A DNA stretch of 64,000 bases, from NCBI GenBank assembly GCA_036362985.1, contig JAYGXS010000004.1, forward strand, positions 13,331,898 to 13,395,897, read 5' to 3'. Every line of letters begins with the position of its first letter. The stretch's first letter is position 1. Below are positions 32,255-42,692 of the stretch, piece by piece. Origin of the DNA: Ligula intestinalis (Eukaryota; Platyhelminthes; Cestoda; Diphyllobothriidea; Diphyllobothriidae). The position numbers and the translations under genes are program-made. Below the pieces are notes generated by a model, which was not told where the DNA came from, did no database searches, and saw only the letters and a list, made by a program, of their open reading frames with translations.

Positions 32255-32778
32255 GGTCACTTCCATCTGTGGCTCACGCAATCAACCGATTTATTCCCAA
32301 TTTCTTCTCCTGCGGTTACTGCGCCTTCCACTTCGCGGCCCTGACTTCGAATGTGCGTTACGCCAACGAATCCATTTTCCCCACGCGTGGAGAGAAACCG
32401 CCGTTTAAGCTGGTCGAGCCGCCAGCGTCCAGTCTGCCCGTTGCACCCAGAACGCCCCGAGACGAAGTCCTTTGGTTGAACACTGTTCACAACCGTGTAA
32501 ATAAGCGCCTGGCAGGGCACCCATCTGACGACCCCGATGCGCCCAAGGGCATCTTCCCGTCACCTTATCAGTGTCCTGCCTGTTGGTCGCCGGAAGCGAA
32601 GGCAAAGCTAGAAAAGGATCGGTTTTCCGCAATGCCAGATAGGGAGGAAGAGCTGTTTGCTTTTCTGTTGCATCATTATCGCCCGTCTTCCTGGAAATGG
32701 ACAGGGTTGGATGTGTCCTATTCCAACATGAACTGGTACTTCGACCTTATATTCATGCTACTGAAATGCTTTGAGTAG
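32255..32778 (+). CDS. QSOX: QSOX terminal exon, catalytic Erv/ALR domain and C-terminus
   Basis: The exon begins after CCCTAG with two bases that complete the split Arg codon from 9946, then encodes 173 residues and a TAG stop (32776-32778). It shows FFSCGYCAFHF, the redox-active CxxC beside the flavin (Cys codons at 32311 and 32320), then LWLNTVHNRVNKRLAG, the FAD-contacting HNxVN block, and YQCPACW, the distal CxxC (from 32572). These match FFGCRDCASHF, HNRVNARLAG and LCSACH of human QSOX1. The C-terminus (GLDVSYSNMNWYFDLIFMLL) is hydrophobic and may be a short membrane anchor like that of long QSOX isoforms. The stretch between CxxC and HNRVN is about 25-30 residues longer than in vertebrates. 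The open frame also extends upstream to 32107, but those 49 codons lie 5' of the acceptor and have no QSOX similarity. AATAAA signals occur only near 33377. Confidence 0.93.
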
Positions 32779-34141
32779 AATGTTTGCATTCTTAGTGTTT
32801 GACACCCCACTTAGCCATAGATGTATGCACCTCTAGTTTCTCTACTTAATCTTCCGACATTTACATTAACTTGCACTGGTCTACAGCACTGATTGGGAAG
32901 GTACAAGGGAGTGGGAATTTGGGGAAAAGTACATAGCAAAAGATTCAAGGAATGAAGAAAAAGCGCCGATGGGATGAGGCTTTCTGCTGCGAGGTTAAGT
33001 CAGAGAGAATTCAACTATGGCGGAATGAAAGCCGTCAATGGGCGGGCCAATTTAGCCCAAATGTGACCAAGGCAGCTGCAGAACCCAAACGAACGCCCTT
33101 TGTGTGGATAAGACAAGGATACTAGTTACAGTAGGTGGGCTAACTCACGGAATCCTAGCATTTTTACAAAAGTAGCTCGGGTTGCATCCCCTAAAATCTT
33201 GCAGCAGTAAACTAATGGCCGTTCTTCAAAATAGAGCATATCGAGATTTAAAAATTTATATTACTGTATTTAGGGATGCCAGCTTTTTTAGCAAATCGGA
33301 AAATTCCGATAAAGCAAAAACCGGCCGTACTAGCTAAACTTAAGTTTTAAGTGTAAGGGGAGCCGGTTCATGCAAATAAACGACTGAATAAAACAGCACA
33401 GGTCGAAGTACGTTGGAAAATAATCGTTTTGTAAAATTTTTGGACGCTTGGTTTTACCGATTGGGAGGTAACAAGAGAAAGATATTTAATAAGCTCACGT
33501 GCGGGCATGTCGGTCAGTGACTAATACACTTAAATGGATTTGTCAGGTGCAATCGTAAAGGTACCATTTTTTGTACACTTCGAGGAATTTCCTTCCACCG
33601 CATTTCTGTGTAATTATTTTGGGATTCCGAACACGACAAGGTTCAGATCGTTCTTGAAATAGTGATAAAAACGTTACGATTTTCACTGGCTTCCGTCGAT
33701 TGGCCATAAGTAAGGATTATGTTCTACGTGCTTACCAAAACCTACAAAATAAGATATTTCTTAAAAGCATTCACCGCAATTAACGAGTTTTTAAACATTC
33801 TGTCCTATGCAGCTGTCTATTTGGGTCGTGGTTTTATAATAACCCAAACCTTTCAATTCATTGCCGAGAAAAAAGGAACGTCCACAACAAAAGGCGCGAA
33901 CTGATACGCCTAGGAGTAATTAAAATGTTTTCTATAAATGGTGACCTTTTGAAAAAAACGCTTAAATTAGATATTTATGCGTCGAATATCTGTGTACTTT
34001 AACTTTTTTCAAAATTAAGTCTAGATCAACATGGGATATCTTGGTCAGTTTTTTGACTCCCCTAAAAATTAGGGATACATCTTCTTTTGAAAAAGCAAGA
34101 ACTCACTTTTCTATGTGTACACCATGGCCTAGTATGCGTGT
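32779..34141. other. Downstream of QSOX, AT-rich, no recognised gene
   Basis: The QSOX 3' UTR presumably starts here. A stretch near 33136-33180 (GTAGGTGGGCTAACTCA, CCTAGCATTTTTACAAAA) resembles one end of the 540-bp TIR family, in decayed form. Confidence 0.4.
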
Positions 34142-35085
34142 AACACGCCAATATAAGCGAAAGATTGATACTCTTTCGCCAATGGCCATTGAGTAAGGTT
34201 GTAATACTGATTATCATGTAGTATATTATAAAGTCATTTCAGTCACGATCGGATGCCGGCTTTTAAACGAGCTTTTTTGCTGACTTTTAACAAAACGTAT
34301 GTATTGTTAAAACTGGCCACTTAAGTAGTATACATTTTTATCATTTATTTTGACTGCCTTTATAAATTCAAATATATTTTATGGAAAACATAAACGAAAA
34401 AAAGTATTTCTTGTACTCGTTTGTTAGCAAATTACGCTTTCTTTAAATTTTATACTTAAAGAAAGGGTATCTATCGGTTTAAAAAAGGTCTAATTATGAG
34501 CTTTTTTTACGATTGGTAGGTGTTCATTCAGTATACATAACATCTGTCAATTTATTGATGCTGCCTATAATGCATGCAGCATGTTACACATGCGTTGCAA
34601 TATTATATGATAGCTATGTGACTTTTTCCTCAAACCGTAATCGAAAATGTACTTTTCCTGATGTAGGATGTACACAGCACACAGCTTTTAAACCTTGAAT
34701 TCAAGTGCAGTAGTCGGTAGGTTTAAAAATCATTCAGCAATATAGAAGTTTTTTAAATCGAAAGATACCCTTTAAGCATAACATTTAAAGAAATCTTGAT
34801 TTCCTACCAAACGAGTACAATAAATATTTTTAGTGTACGTTTTCCATAAAATATATTGGCATTTGTAAAGGCAGTCAAAAGCAATGATACAAATGCATAT
34901 TACTTAACTAGCCAGTTTTTACAATATACACGTTTTGTTAGCAATCACAAAGAATTTCGTTAAAAAGCCGGTATCCTATCGTGACTGGAATGGCTTCTGA
35001 ATAGACTAAACAATAGTCACTATTACAATATTACTCAATGCCGATTAGCGAGAGAGTATCAATTGCTCGTATATTGCACGCTATA
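34142..35085. mobile_element. 940-bp AT-rich foldback element
   Basis: The left arm (34142-34510) and right arm (34715-35085) are inverted copies of about 370 bp, roughly 75-80 % alike by eye. Paired blocks include GATACTCTTTCGCCAATGG with its right-arm counterpart GATACTCTCTCGCTAATCGG, and AATATATTTTATGGAAAAC, which is identical in both arms. A spacer of about 205 bp separates them. It has no coding capacity. It is probably a foldback DNA element, or a transposon inverted upon itself. Confidence 0.7.
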
Positions 35086-35559
35086 CGAATTCTAGACCGT
35101 ACGGTTTAATATATCTAGAGCAGATGTTCAAACTCATTAAATTTTGTGATGTAGGCCAGAAAAATGCATGCTGCACGAAATCAGCGCATTCGGCGTAGAC
35201 AGACTAAGGTAGATCTGGATCTGACTAACGCCAGAAGGGGAAATCACACGCCCACCCCTTTAAATAGACGGATCAGCTTTCAATCGCTTGCCCGAGGACT
35301 GGATCACTTGGAGAAAAAGCTTTGTGTCTACCCGTTCGTTACGCGCTGAACTTCGGTATTTTATTTCCTGGAAACAGAAGCTTGCCCAACATACTCATTC
35401 CTATTTTCATTGAGCGATCTTCCTTTGCTTTCAGAACTGTTGTGAGTATCCACTGTCTGCTTAAAAGGTCTCAACGGAAAGTTTTCTTCCTAATATCCAC
35501 AATTTATAGTTTCCAATACTGACTAAACAGTGAGCTATGCTTTGTTTGTAATTCAGACT
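35086..35559. other. No recognised feature
   Basis: AT-rich, nothing named. Confidence 0.35.
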
Positions 35560-36900
35560 TATCGCAAAGGAGTTAAGGCTAAACCGGTTAACCCTGACGA
35601 CTGCGATCTTTCAGGCCCGGTTCCTTAGGAGATGATAGATAAGTTTTGGAGAAGCAGAGTACAAGAAGGTTATATTCTGTACAGAATAAGTAGAAGAATA
35701 GAGAGTAGAAAGGTGGTTGACTCGGCCTGGCGTTGAGTTTGACCACCAGCACCGTGAGATAGCACTGCAGCCTCGCGTCCGTCTCGAGCCGAGGCGGAAG
35801 GCCGAGTGATTCCGCCTTGCTTGCTGTGTGGCTTAGTGTGAAGCTACAGCCGGCCAGGTGAATAGGCGGTCATCGATTGGCTAGCGCTTGTGCAAGGCTC
35901 GCTGCCGCGAGAAGAAGGGAGCGTACTAACAGCGGTTGCCAAGTTCGTGGCGAACAAAGGCAGGAAGCATGAGTCAACAGCGGCAGGCTCCCACAGACGG
36001 GTATAGCTATGCTGAGTTGTATCCCGCCCTTACGTAGCCTCTATTCTGCTGCGCACTTAAGCCTCAAGAACTGAAGGAGACACGTTGATTTCTGTTTGTA
36101 GTGTAACCTGGATAGCCTATTGCATCCTATTCACCCCCTACCCCTGAAATGTACATGTAGATCAAGAACCAACCGGCCACAAAACTAGAGGTTTTCAGCA
36201 ACTCACTCAATCTGGTCTTTCAAAAACTCTGACCGCATCCTGCCTGCCTTGTCTGTTCCGCTCCAAGGACTGGTAGGTTACCGAGAGGACCTCGTAGAGG
36301 TGTCAGGACGCAGCACACGTCTCCTGACCGTGCACAGCCAAGGATGCCGGCGGCAGCGGCGGCGGACAGTGTACTCGAGAATTGCAAACGTTTTCTCCTG
36401 TAAAGACGGCGGGTTTGACCTACCTGTTGCCTTGGCGTCGTGTACGCTCTCTAACTCTAACATCTCCGCTCTCACGCATTCTAACCATTTGAATAGAGTT
36501 TACATTTTTTACTCCCCATGACCAAACACTCAGTGCGCTTCGTCGCCGGGTGCTTCCAGCTGCGCTTCGCTGCAGCGGTGGTTTTCTCCACGCCTCCCAG
36601 GCAGGCTGTGTAGCGTTCCCTCAATCAACATTGGTTCACGTTCATACAGTCTCTCCCAACTGTCAGGTGTCTTGCCTGGCCTATAACAAGGTCTCATTCT
36701 GCTGTGCTGTCGCTGAAGGCCTCTGCGTGGGTTTGACCGTGTCAAATTTGCACCTTGGAGGTCAGCCGATCAACTCCCTGTTGATAGCAGTATGGGAAGA
36801 CGGTACCCTGCGATAATGCTTTGCCTATCGCAAGCTAGACGTTGTAGCAGGCCTGCAGCTAGCCTATAGACGGCACTACGTTACGACAAAAGGGCACGGT
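35560..36900. other. GC-richer block with open frames on both strands
   Basis: The composition is clearly richer in G+C than the surroundings. Open frames at 36249-36521 and 36550-36816 (+) and 36278-36475 and 36530-36745 (-) are protein-like, and the + frame ends in SLLIAVWEDGTLR, faintly like a WD-repeat strand. Without a second motif or clear splice sites I cannot decide between host exons and a degraded retroelement. Confidence 0.3.
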
Positions 36901-38149
36901 AGAACTTGTGCTATTATTTAATAACGCTTTGTCTCAACCCATAAACGATTTATTTTACCTCATACTGATTGAGAGTGTACGCTGGGTACTGACTTCCTAA
37001 AAAACACGCGCATGCCGTATTATAATATACTATTTACTCGTCTTAGTAAGTATAATTATAAGAATGAGAACTTTAGCATAGACAGATACTTATAGCAGCA
37101 GTATCCTAGTCCTCGTAGTCTAAACCAAGTATAAACAGACACAAACTGTTGGCACAGTTGAGAGGGCGGAAACCTAGGCAAGCCCTGGTGTACTCAGTTA
37201 CTCAAACATATATTTACTCAAAAAAGCATAAACCCAGATTTCACACTCCTTGTTAAGAGCAAGGAGGTATGAGCTCCAGAGTTGATGTCAAATCAGCGTC
37301 ACTTCTGACTAATATTAGCGTCAGAAATTGTAACAGTACTACTAAGACTTAGCTACATTGCTAATCACTAGTATCAGAAATAGTAGTAGCCGTACCATTC
37401 TCGGCCTACTTGAGCCCGTCTTGACACCTACTGGGAGTGAGTGAGGGTAGGTAATGTGGTAGTACAAGCGCAGTGTATTATCATTCAAAAATAAGCTAGG
37501 CAATGTTTCTGGCTTGCGTTGGAAAAAGCGGCCAACGCCGAGTTCTGTTCAGCCTACTTGACCCCGGGCGAAGGTGAGGAGTGCGGTTGTCGCTAACTAC
37601 GTTCGCTTTCACTATAATCTACCTCCTGAGGTCCGTCACCTTCTACACCAACCTGTTGGTGCATTTGTTGGACTTCATCGAAACCGATAGTCGATCACAC
37701 ACACACACGCGCGCGCGGTAGCAATACTGCGTCTCTAGTCGTGACTGTGATGACCTACCGAATACAAGATCATGTTTGAATGAAACCGTCGGGTCAGTTA
37801 GTGTACGTATCAAGCTGTGTTTCTGACCAGGAGATGGCCTGCCCTAGGACCACTAGCCGTCAGTTTAAAGAAGTATACAATCGCATGCATCTTGGGTTTA
37901 AGTACATAATTAGACAGAGTAGGGATACAACCGACAGATGCTGCTCACAGAGCCTTTGAAAGTCCTCGCAGGTTTCTATGGATCTACCGCGATGTTTCAA
38001 CAACCACACAGATTCGCATGTGAAAAACATTCGTCCGATTAGTTATCATCTATTCTTGTTAACGCTAGACTGTATGTGTCGAATATGAATGAAAATTGGA
38101 GAGGTTCGACCATCGTCTTCCGAAGACGATCCTTTGAGGGAAGCCCACG
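36901..38149. other. No recognised gene; short (CA)(CG) tract
   Basis: Contains a CACACACACA-CGCGCGCG tract at about 37697-37717 and two similar blocks (GGCCTACTTGAGCCC near 37409 and CAGCCTACTTGACCCC near 37551). Nothing else is recognised. Confidence 0.4.
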
Positions 38150-38275
38150 GATCTCCTATCGAATGGCAAAGTCCACGCTTGCTTTGACAACATAAGGAGG
38201 GTGTCTGAGACCATCCAAGAAAACCATCTGAAGTGGTTTGGCCATGTTTTCGTCTCCCTCTCCATGAGTTCGATA
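38150..38275 (+). pseudogene. Non-LTR retrotransposon ORF2 C-terminal fragment
   Basis: The + strand reads DNIRRVSETIQENHLKWFGH, then in another frame FRLPLHEF. The same order occurs in the better-preserved LINE tail at 43848-44344 (CDRIARISQGIQERRLRRFGH, then LRLPHEL), so this is a frameshifted remnant of the same domain. The sequence around it is unassigned. Confidence 0.5.
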
Positions 38276-39557
38276 CTGCTTCTCTCTTAATCTGGTGCCG
38301 TTCTCCAACTGGAGCAGTCACAGCGAGTTCAAACTGTGTCCTTCATAAGGTGGTTTCTAGACCTTCGGTGTCATCGATTGACACGAAATTGAGGCGTGGA
38401 GAGGTTCTCACTGAGACACGAGGCCAGTCGGGTCACGGTCATGGTCGTGTCTATCAACCCCGCCGGCATACTACCTCGGGGTTCCGGGATTGCCTCGAAG
38501 CAGCCCGACTCAGTTCTCAATATCTTCTAGGGGTCAAGCGTTATCCCAACATTAGACCTCGAACCTTCTCGGAGTCACCTAAAGCCACCAGTTGGGAAAT
38601 GGGCCAGCAATGTCCGAAAACTGTAAACTATAGCCTGCGTCTGCAACTGCTCTACCCGTCGAAATACCTCTATCATCATACCTCAATGGGCTGTGAAACA
38701 TGCCACCTCAGTCAACGTGCCATGGCTATCTGAAATAATGATAGAGGCACTGAAGACATGTCAAGGCCCACTGGTTTGACTGTGGCCACTTGAGAAAAGC
38801 GTTCTCCTTTCCGTCGCGGTCTGAAGGCACTTGCACCCTAAAAATACACGGTCCTAGGAGCGGAATAAGAATGTCAGCTAACAGATACTTTCAAATGGTT
38901 CGATAAGATTTCTGGAGTCCTGATAATTGCTAATTATGCTAGTCCGATTTTAGATTAAAATCTGGCCTCTTCACAGACCGAATCGCGGGCTATGGAGGCC
39001 GCACTTCATGAAGTGGCGGAACACTTTTGGATCGGAACGATACATCCGGTTATGAACCGCAATCTGTCCACTAGGGGCTGAAACATATTTTCGCCCTGAC
39101 CTAGTATACACCTGAGCCACCTTCTAACTGCAGAGTTAAAGCCAAGAGGGGGAGGCATTCTCCTGATAAGTTGATGTCTCAGTCATCATAATGGGGTGTC
39201 TGTCGATGAATAGTCAAAAGCTTCCACCATAAGACGTGAGTTGGTGATGTAAGCAAGGCTTTCTTGTGAAGCCGCCAAATGGCTGAAATTCCCTCCCCCC
39301 AATTTTCTCACGGAATGCAAGGGTGGGGTACACCAGGAGTCGTATAGGTGCGTAATAACTGCGCAGTAAGGAAGAAATTAAAACCGTTGATAATTTTTCT
39401 GTTCAAGTAAAAATGTAGGCAAAAAGGTTACGGAAATGACCAAAAGGACTGCGAAAGAAGCCTACAGACTAAGATACCTATAAGGCCAACTCCTATTGGC
39501 TAACCTAATCAGAGTAGAATTTGAATAGACGGACATTCGACCTACTGAAAATGTGGA
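38276..39557. other. No recognised gene
   Basis: The block AAGGCCAACTCCTATTGGC at about 39483 recurs at about 42403 (AAGGCCAACTCCTATTGGT), so part of this stretch is a dispersed repeat. Confidence 0.4.
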
Positions 39558-39583
39558 AGTAATTTTATTATTATTATTATTAT

Positions 39584-39626
<43 letters not shown>
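39558..39626. repeat. Compound trinucleotide microsatellite (TTA)n(GTA)n
   Basis: A run of ATT/TTA triplets passes directly into a run of AGT/GTA triplets. Confidence 0.9.
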
Positions 39627-39627
<1 letters not shown>

Positions 39628-40364
39628 TTGACTACAGATAAAAACGGTCTCACTAAAATGCTCTACCGCAATATTAGTGTAATATCGCCAAAGCGACTAT
39701 ATAATGAAGTATCCTAATAAAGACAATGCGCAAATACGGATAACATCGACAACCTTTACGGGGACCTACCGAAAAAGGCAGTCAGGAGTCGAGCAACCGC
39801 TCCTTGACTGACCAGGAAGCAGACGTCATCTAGACCAGTGCGATTGACACCCTGAGGGACAGATGCGAAATTATAGCAAAGGTGGATGCCCTCTGCGTTC
39901 TTGGCTCAGACTGGAACCAGTACAAAGCAGCTTTCGATTCCCGTAAGACGCTGAGCATCTGAGATGGGTGCCAGAACCCCAGTGATACAACGCAACGGTG
40001 CGGCGCCTCTGCCGCACTTGTACGACACAGCGCAATTTCAGCCGCTGAGCCATAATCAACCAGAAGACCCCGCCTCGGACCGTCCCCCCAACTCCGTCAG
40101 CACAATCACCCCATCCACAAAAGCACCGAACAATAACCACACCACACCGTTTCGCCTAGCTCCGACGTGGAATGGCGCACTGAGGCAGCTTTCCTATCCA
40201 TTACAACTGTCCCACGTATGCTCAAATCCCCCTATAAAATATGAGTTTCTAACCAACAAGGTAACTAGATAGAGAATGAGACGGCGTTTCAATCACCCCC
40301 TATAACGCTTGATTGACCCCTGCCCCCTATAACTGTTGCTTGTTTTTGGTTGACGCCTTTATCT
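39627..40364. other. No recognised gene
   Basis: Open frames at 39871-40140 (-) and 39964-40272 (+) overlap and show no recognised domain; the + frame is Pro/Thr/Asn-rich. Confidence 0.35.
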
Positions 40365-40430
40365 CTGACGATGGACTCCAGTAAGATTCCGAAAGCTCAA
40401 ATGAATAAAATTGTGATTCCGGTGATCGAA
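40365..40430 (+). ncRNA. Hammerhead-ribozyme-like PLE end cassette
   Basis: CTGACGA (fits CUGANGA) at 40365-40371, a stem II-like TGGACTCCAGTAAGATTCC, GAAAGCTC from 40391, AATAAA at 40404, then GATTCCGGTGATCG. It has the same layout as the cassettes at 31318 and 58714. Confidence 0.5.
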
Positions 40431-40775
40431 ACGCCTTCTAAAAGCATACCTGGGATGCGAAAATTTGCCTCAACAAAGTAACTAAACACAGCACATGCTG
40501 ATGCGATCAGAAGAGACTCCACGCATTTTTATGCATCAATTCAACTTATGAAGTAACCAGCAGGTGCCACTGAGTTGCGCTCTCACGGTTGCCGTATTTT
40601 CGAGTGTGCATGTACTTTAGCTATCATAAATGGGCTCACCACAGCCCACTTCGCTTCTACGCCCCTACTCTCGCTAGATATATCCCGACACTCTTGTCAG
40701 TAAACCGAGCGCCTGCCTGCATCCCTCCCTCCGAAACCGACATTGAAGCCCCCCTCTCTCTCTTTCTGTTACTAG

Positions 40776-40935
40776 GGGTGAGAACACCTTCAGATACGGT
40801 GGCTTCACAACCGGTGACCTTGTGCTAGTTGCGTTCGTGTCCGTGGGCTGCACCCTCCTCGTGTTGGCTCTCGTCTACTTCGTCTCCTGTGGCCGGAGGA
40901 AGCGACTCGGCTATCGAACCACCGTCCCCGCCTAA
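40776..40935 (+). CDS. Terminal exon of a type I membrane protein, LAMP-like tail
   Basis: A very strong acceptor (CTCTCTCTTTCTGTTACTAG, ending at 40775) precedes a frame of one split-codon base plus 52 codons to TAA (40933-40935). The peptide has a 20-25-residue membrane helix (LVLVAFVSVGCTLLVLALVY) followed by a basic stop-transfer and short tail, GRRKRLGYRTTVPA. Lysosome-associated membrane proteins end in this way (a helix, then GRRK or GRKR, then a GY-based sorting signal). The tail here lacks the hydrophobic residue expected at Y+3 in a strict YxxPhi signal. Luminal exons were not found upstream, so the family call is tentative; that this is a real terminal transmembrane exon is more secure. 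It lies on the same strand as QSOX and is convergent with FCF1. Confidence 0.55.
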
Positions 40936-41886
40936 ACTTCCTCCCCACAAAACTGGCGTCCGAAGTACAATCAGTCTCCCCTTCCCTCTCTCTTCCATGC
41001 ATGCCTTCTTGCTTCTCGTGTCTGTCCTCACACTTTGTTTGCTCCCAAACAGGGGGTTTTCATCCCCCCTGACCTTCACAGGACGACGAATGAACGTCTC
41101 TGAAAAAACAGTGTCTCTGCGGTTATCTTGTCCGCATTTGCATTTCACTGGAACAGTTAAGCTACCAGTTTTGAAGAATATGGACAGCAGACAACTCAAA
41201 CTGTGAATTTGGAGTTGAAAATGTTTTCTAGCTTCTTTTTTTGTTTTGCATGAAAAGCCTTGTTCATGAAATTAAATCTGTGTAACGTAACTGTTTGTCT
41301 TCCAACTCCCCCTTCCTCTTCCCTACCCGTCGTTGGCCGAAGAAATACGGGCATTTGTGGCAGAAGTCCACATTTTGCCCCGATTAACAGCAATTAAGTC
41401 CTGGCTGTTTGTCTAATCGTGGCCCAAAAGAAAGTTATTATCAAGTAAGCCAACTCAAAATTACGACCTGCAATTACAGTCATGAGAAATGGAAATCAGG
41501 ATAAAACAGGGGACACACTCCAACTGAGAGTAATTCAGTTCGTGGACACCGTGCCTTTGCAAATATCTTATTTTCTTAACCCTGTTAAGATGCGGGCCCC
41601 AGTTGTGTCGTTCAGGCGAGTGTATGGTGCCAAGTGACAAAACCTTTCAGGGTAGGGATTCATCGTAGGGCCGCCCAGTCGCAAGTCTCCCAGCCCAAGT
41701 ATTTTTTGATGATGATGATGATGATGAGAACTTTATTTTGATGATAATATCGAACTTTCAGCAAAAAATGGCTCCATTCACGGAGAGCAAGAACTAAAGT
41801 AATTTAAAGGGTCCAAAAACTCAAGAGTAAACGGTCAAAGATCACAGAAAACTCAAAGTAAGAAGTCGACACGGTTACCACATCAG
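40936..41886. other. Probable 3' UTR and intergenic DNA; (GAT)n at 41707-41727
   Basis: The 3' UTR of the LAMP-like gene probably starts here. A (GAT)n microsatellite lies at about 41707-41727. Nothing else is recognised. Confidence 0.45.
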
Positions 41887-42357
41887 TTATAGAGTCAGGT
41901 CGGACTTCAGCTTCTCAATATCCGATTCTTGCTCAGGTTTTTTTGCAATTCTTTTGATTGTCGAATAAGACAAATTGAGTGTCTCACCTATCCTTATGAG
42001 CGAGATTTCAAAACCGCTTATGAGAAGAGATGGCCGAAACAAGCATCGGAAACGACTAAACAGCTTGTTGCTAAGATGGTCAATGCTCAAAACGAGATGA
42101 CCGAGAGTGAAATCGTTCAGGAATTGGGGATCCTGCAGGTGCTGACGTCACAGTCCACCGTTTCAAGAATCATGAAAAAAATCAATTACTCGAGAAAGCG
42201 GTTGTCATTAGTGCCTGTAGAAAGAAATACACCCACACTCATGAACATCCGGAGAATTTATGCGAATGCAATTGCCTTGGTGCCCGACGAAAATATTACA
42301 ATGCATACAGGGGTCTATATAAATGAATACCACTGTATAACTGATTTACTAAACTAA
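41887..42357 (+). pseudogene. Tc1/IS630-type transposase N-terminal remnant, rearranged
   Basis: The + strand (from about 42030) encodes a helix-turn-helix segment, TESEIVQELG then SQSTVSRIMKKINYSRKRLS, then YANAIALVPDENI. This is the order found in Tc1/IS630-family transposases just before the first catalytic Asp. The - strand of the adjacent 41940-41994 encodes a second HTH-like segment, IGETLNLSYSTIKRI, which in such proteins lies N-terminal to the first and on the same strand. The two halves are therefore inverted relative to each other. The DDE catalytic core is absent. It is not functional as it stands. Confidence 0.55.
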
Positions 42358-42692
42358 AAAACTTAGGTGAAAAGGCGGTGGAAAAAAAGACTAAGAAAAC
42401 TGTAAGGCCAACTCCTATTGGTTAGCGAAGGAAGCCTATAGACCAATAAATCTATTGGGGCAACACCTATTACTATTAGGCGGCCCCACAATAAACCCCT
42501 TATCCATTTCAGTGAACAGAGCTGTAGGATATACCTATTGTAAATCGGGTGGGAGCAACTGGTCGAAGATCGTTTTGTGTATCCCCGAAACCCCATGCGG
42601 TAAATGTCCTGCCAAGGCCAGAGATGACCCTCTCCCCCTACGCAATTTCATCTTTGCGGATAAGAGGTAAAGAACTCACGTTAATACAAGAT
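42358..42692. other. Intergenic, repeat block shared with 39.5 kb
   Basis: Lies 3' of FCF1. It contains the AAGGCCAACTCCTATTGG block also seen at 39483. No AATAAA-type signal for FCF1 was found on the - strand in this stretch. Confidence 0.4.
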
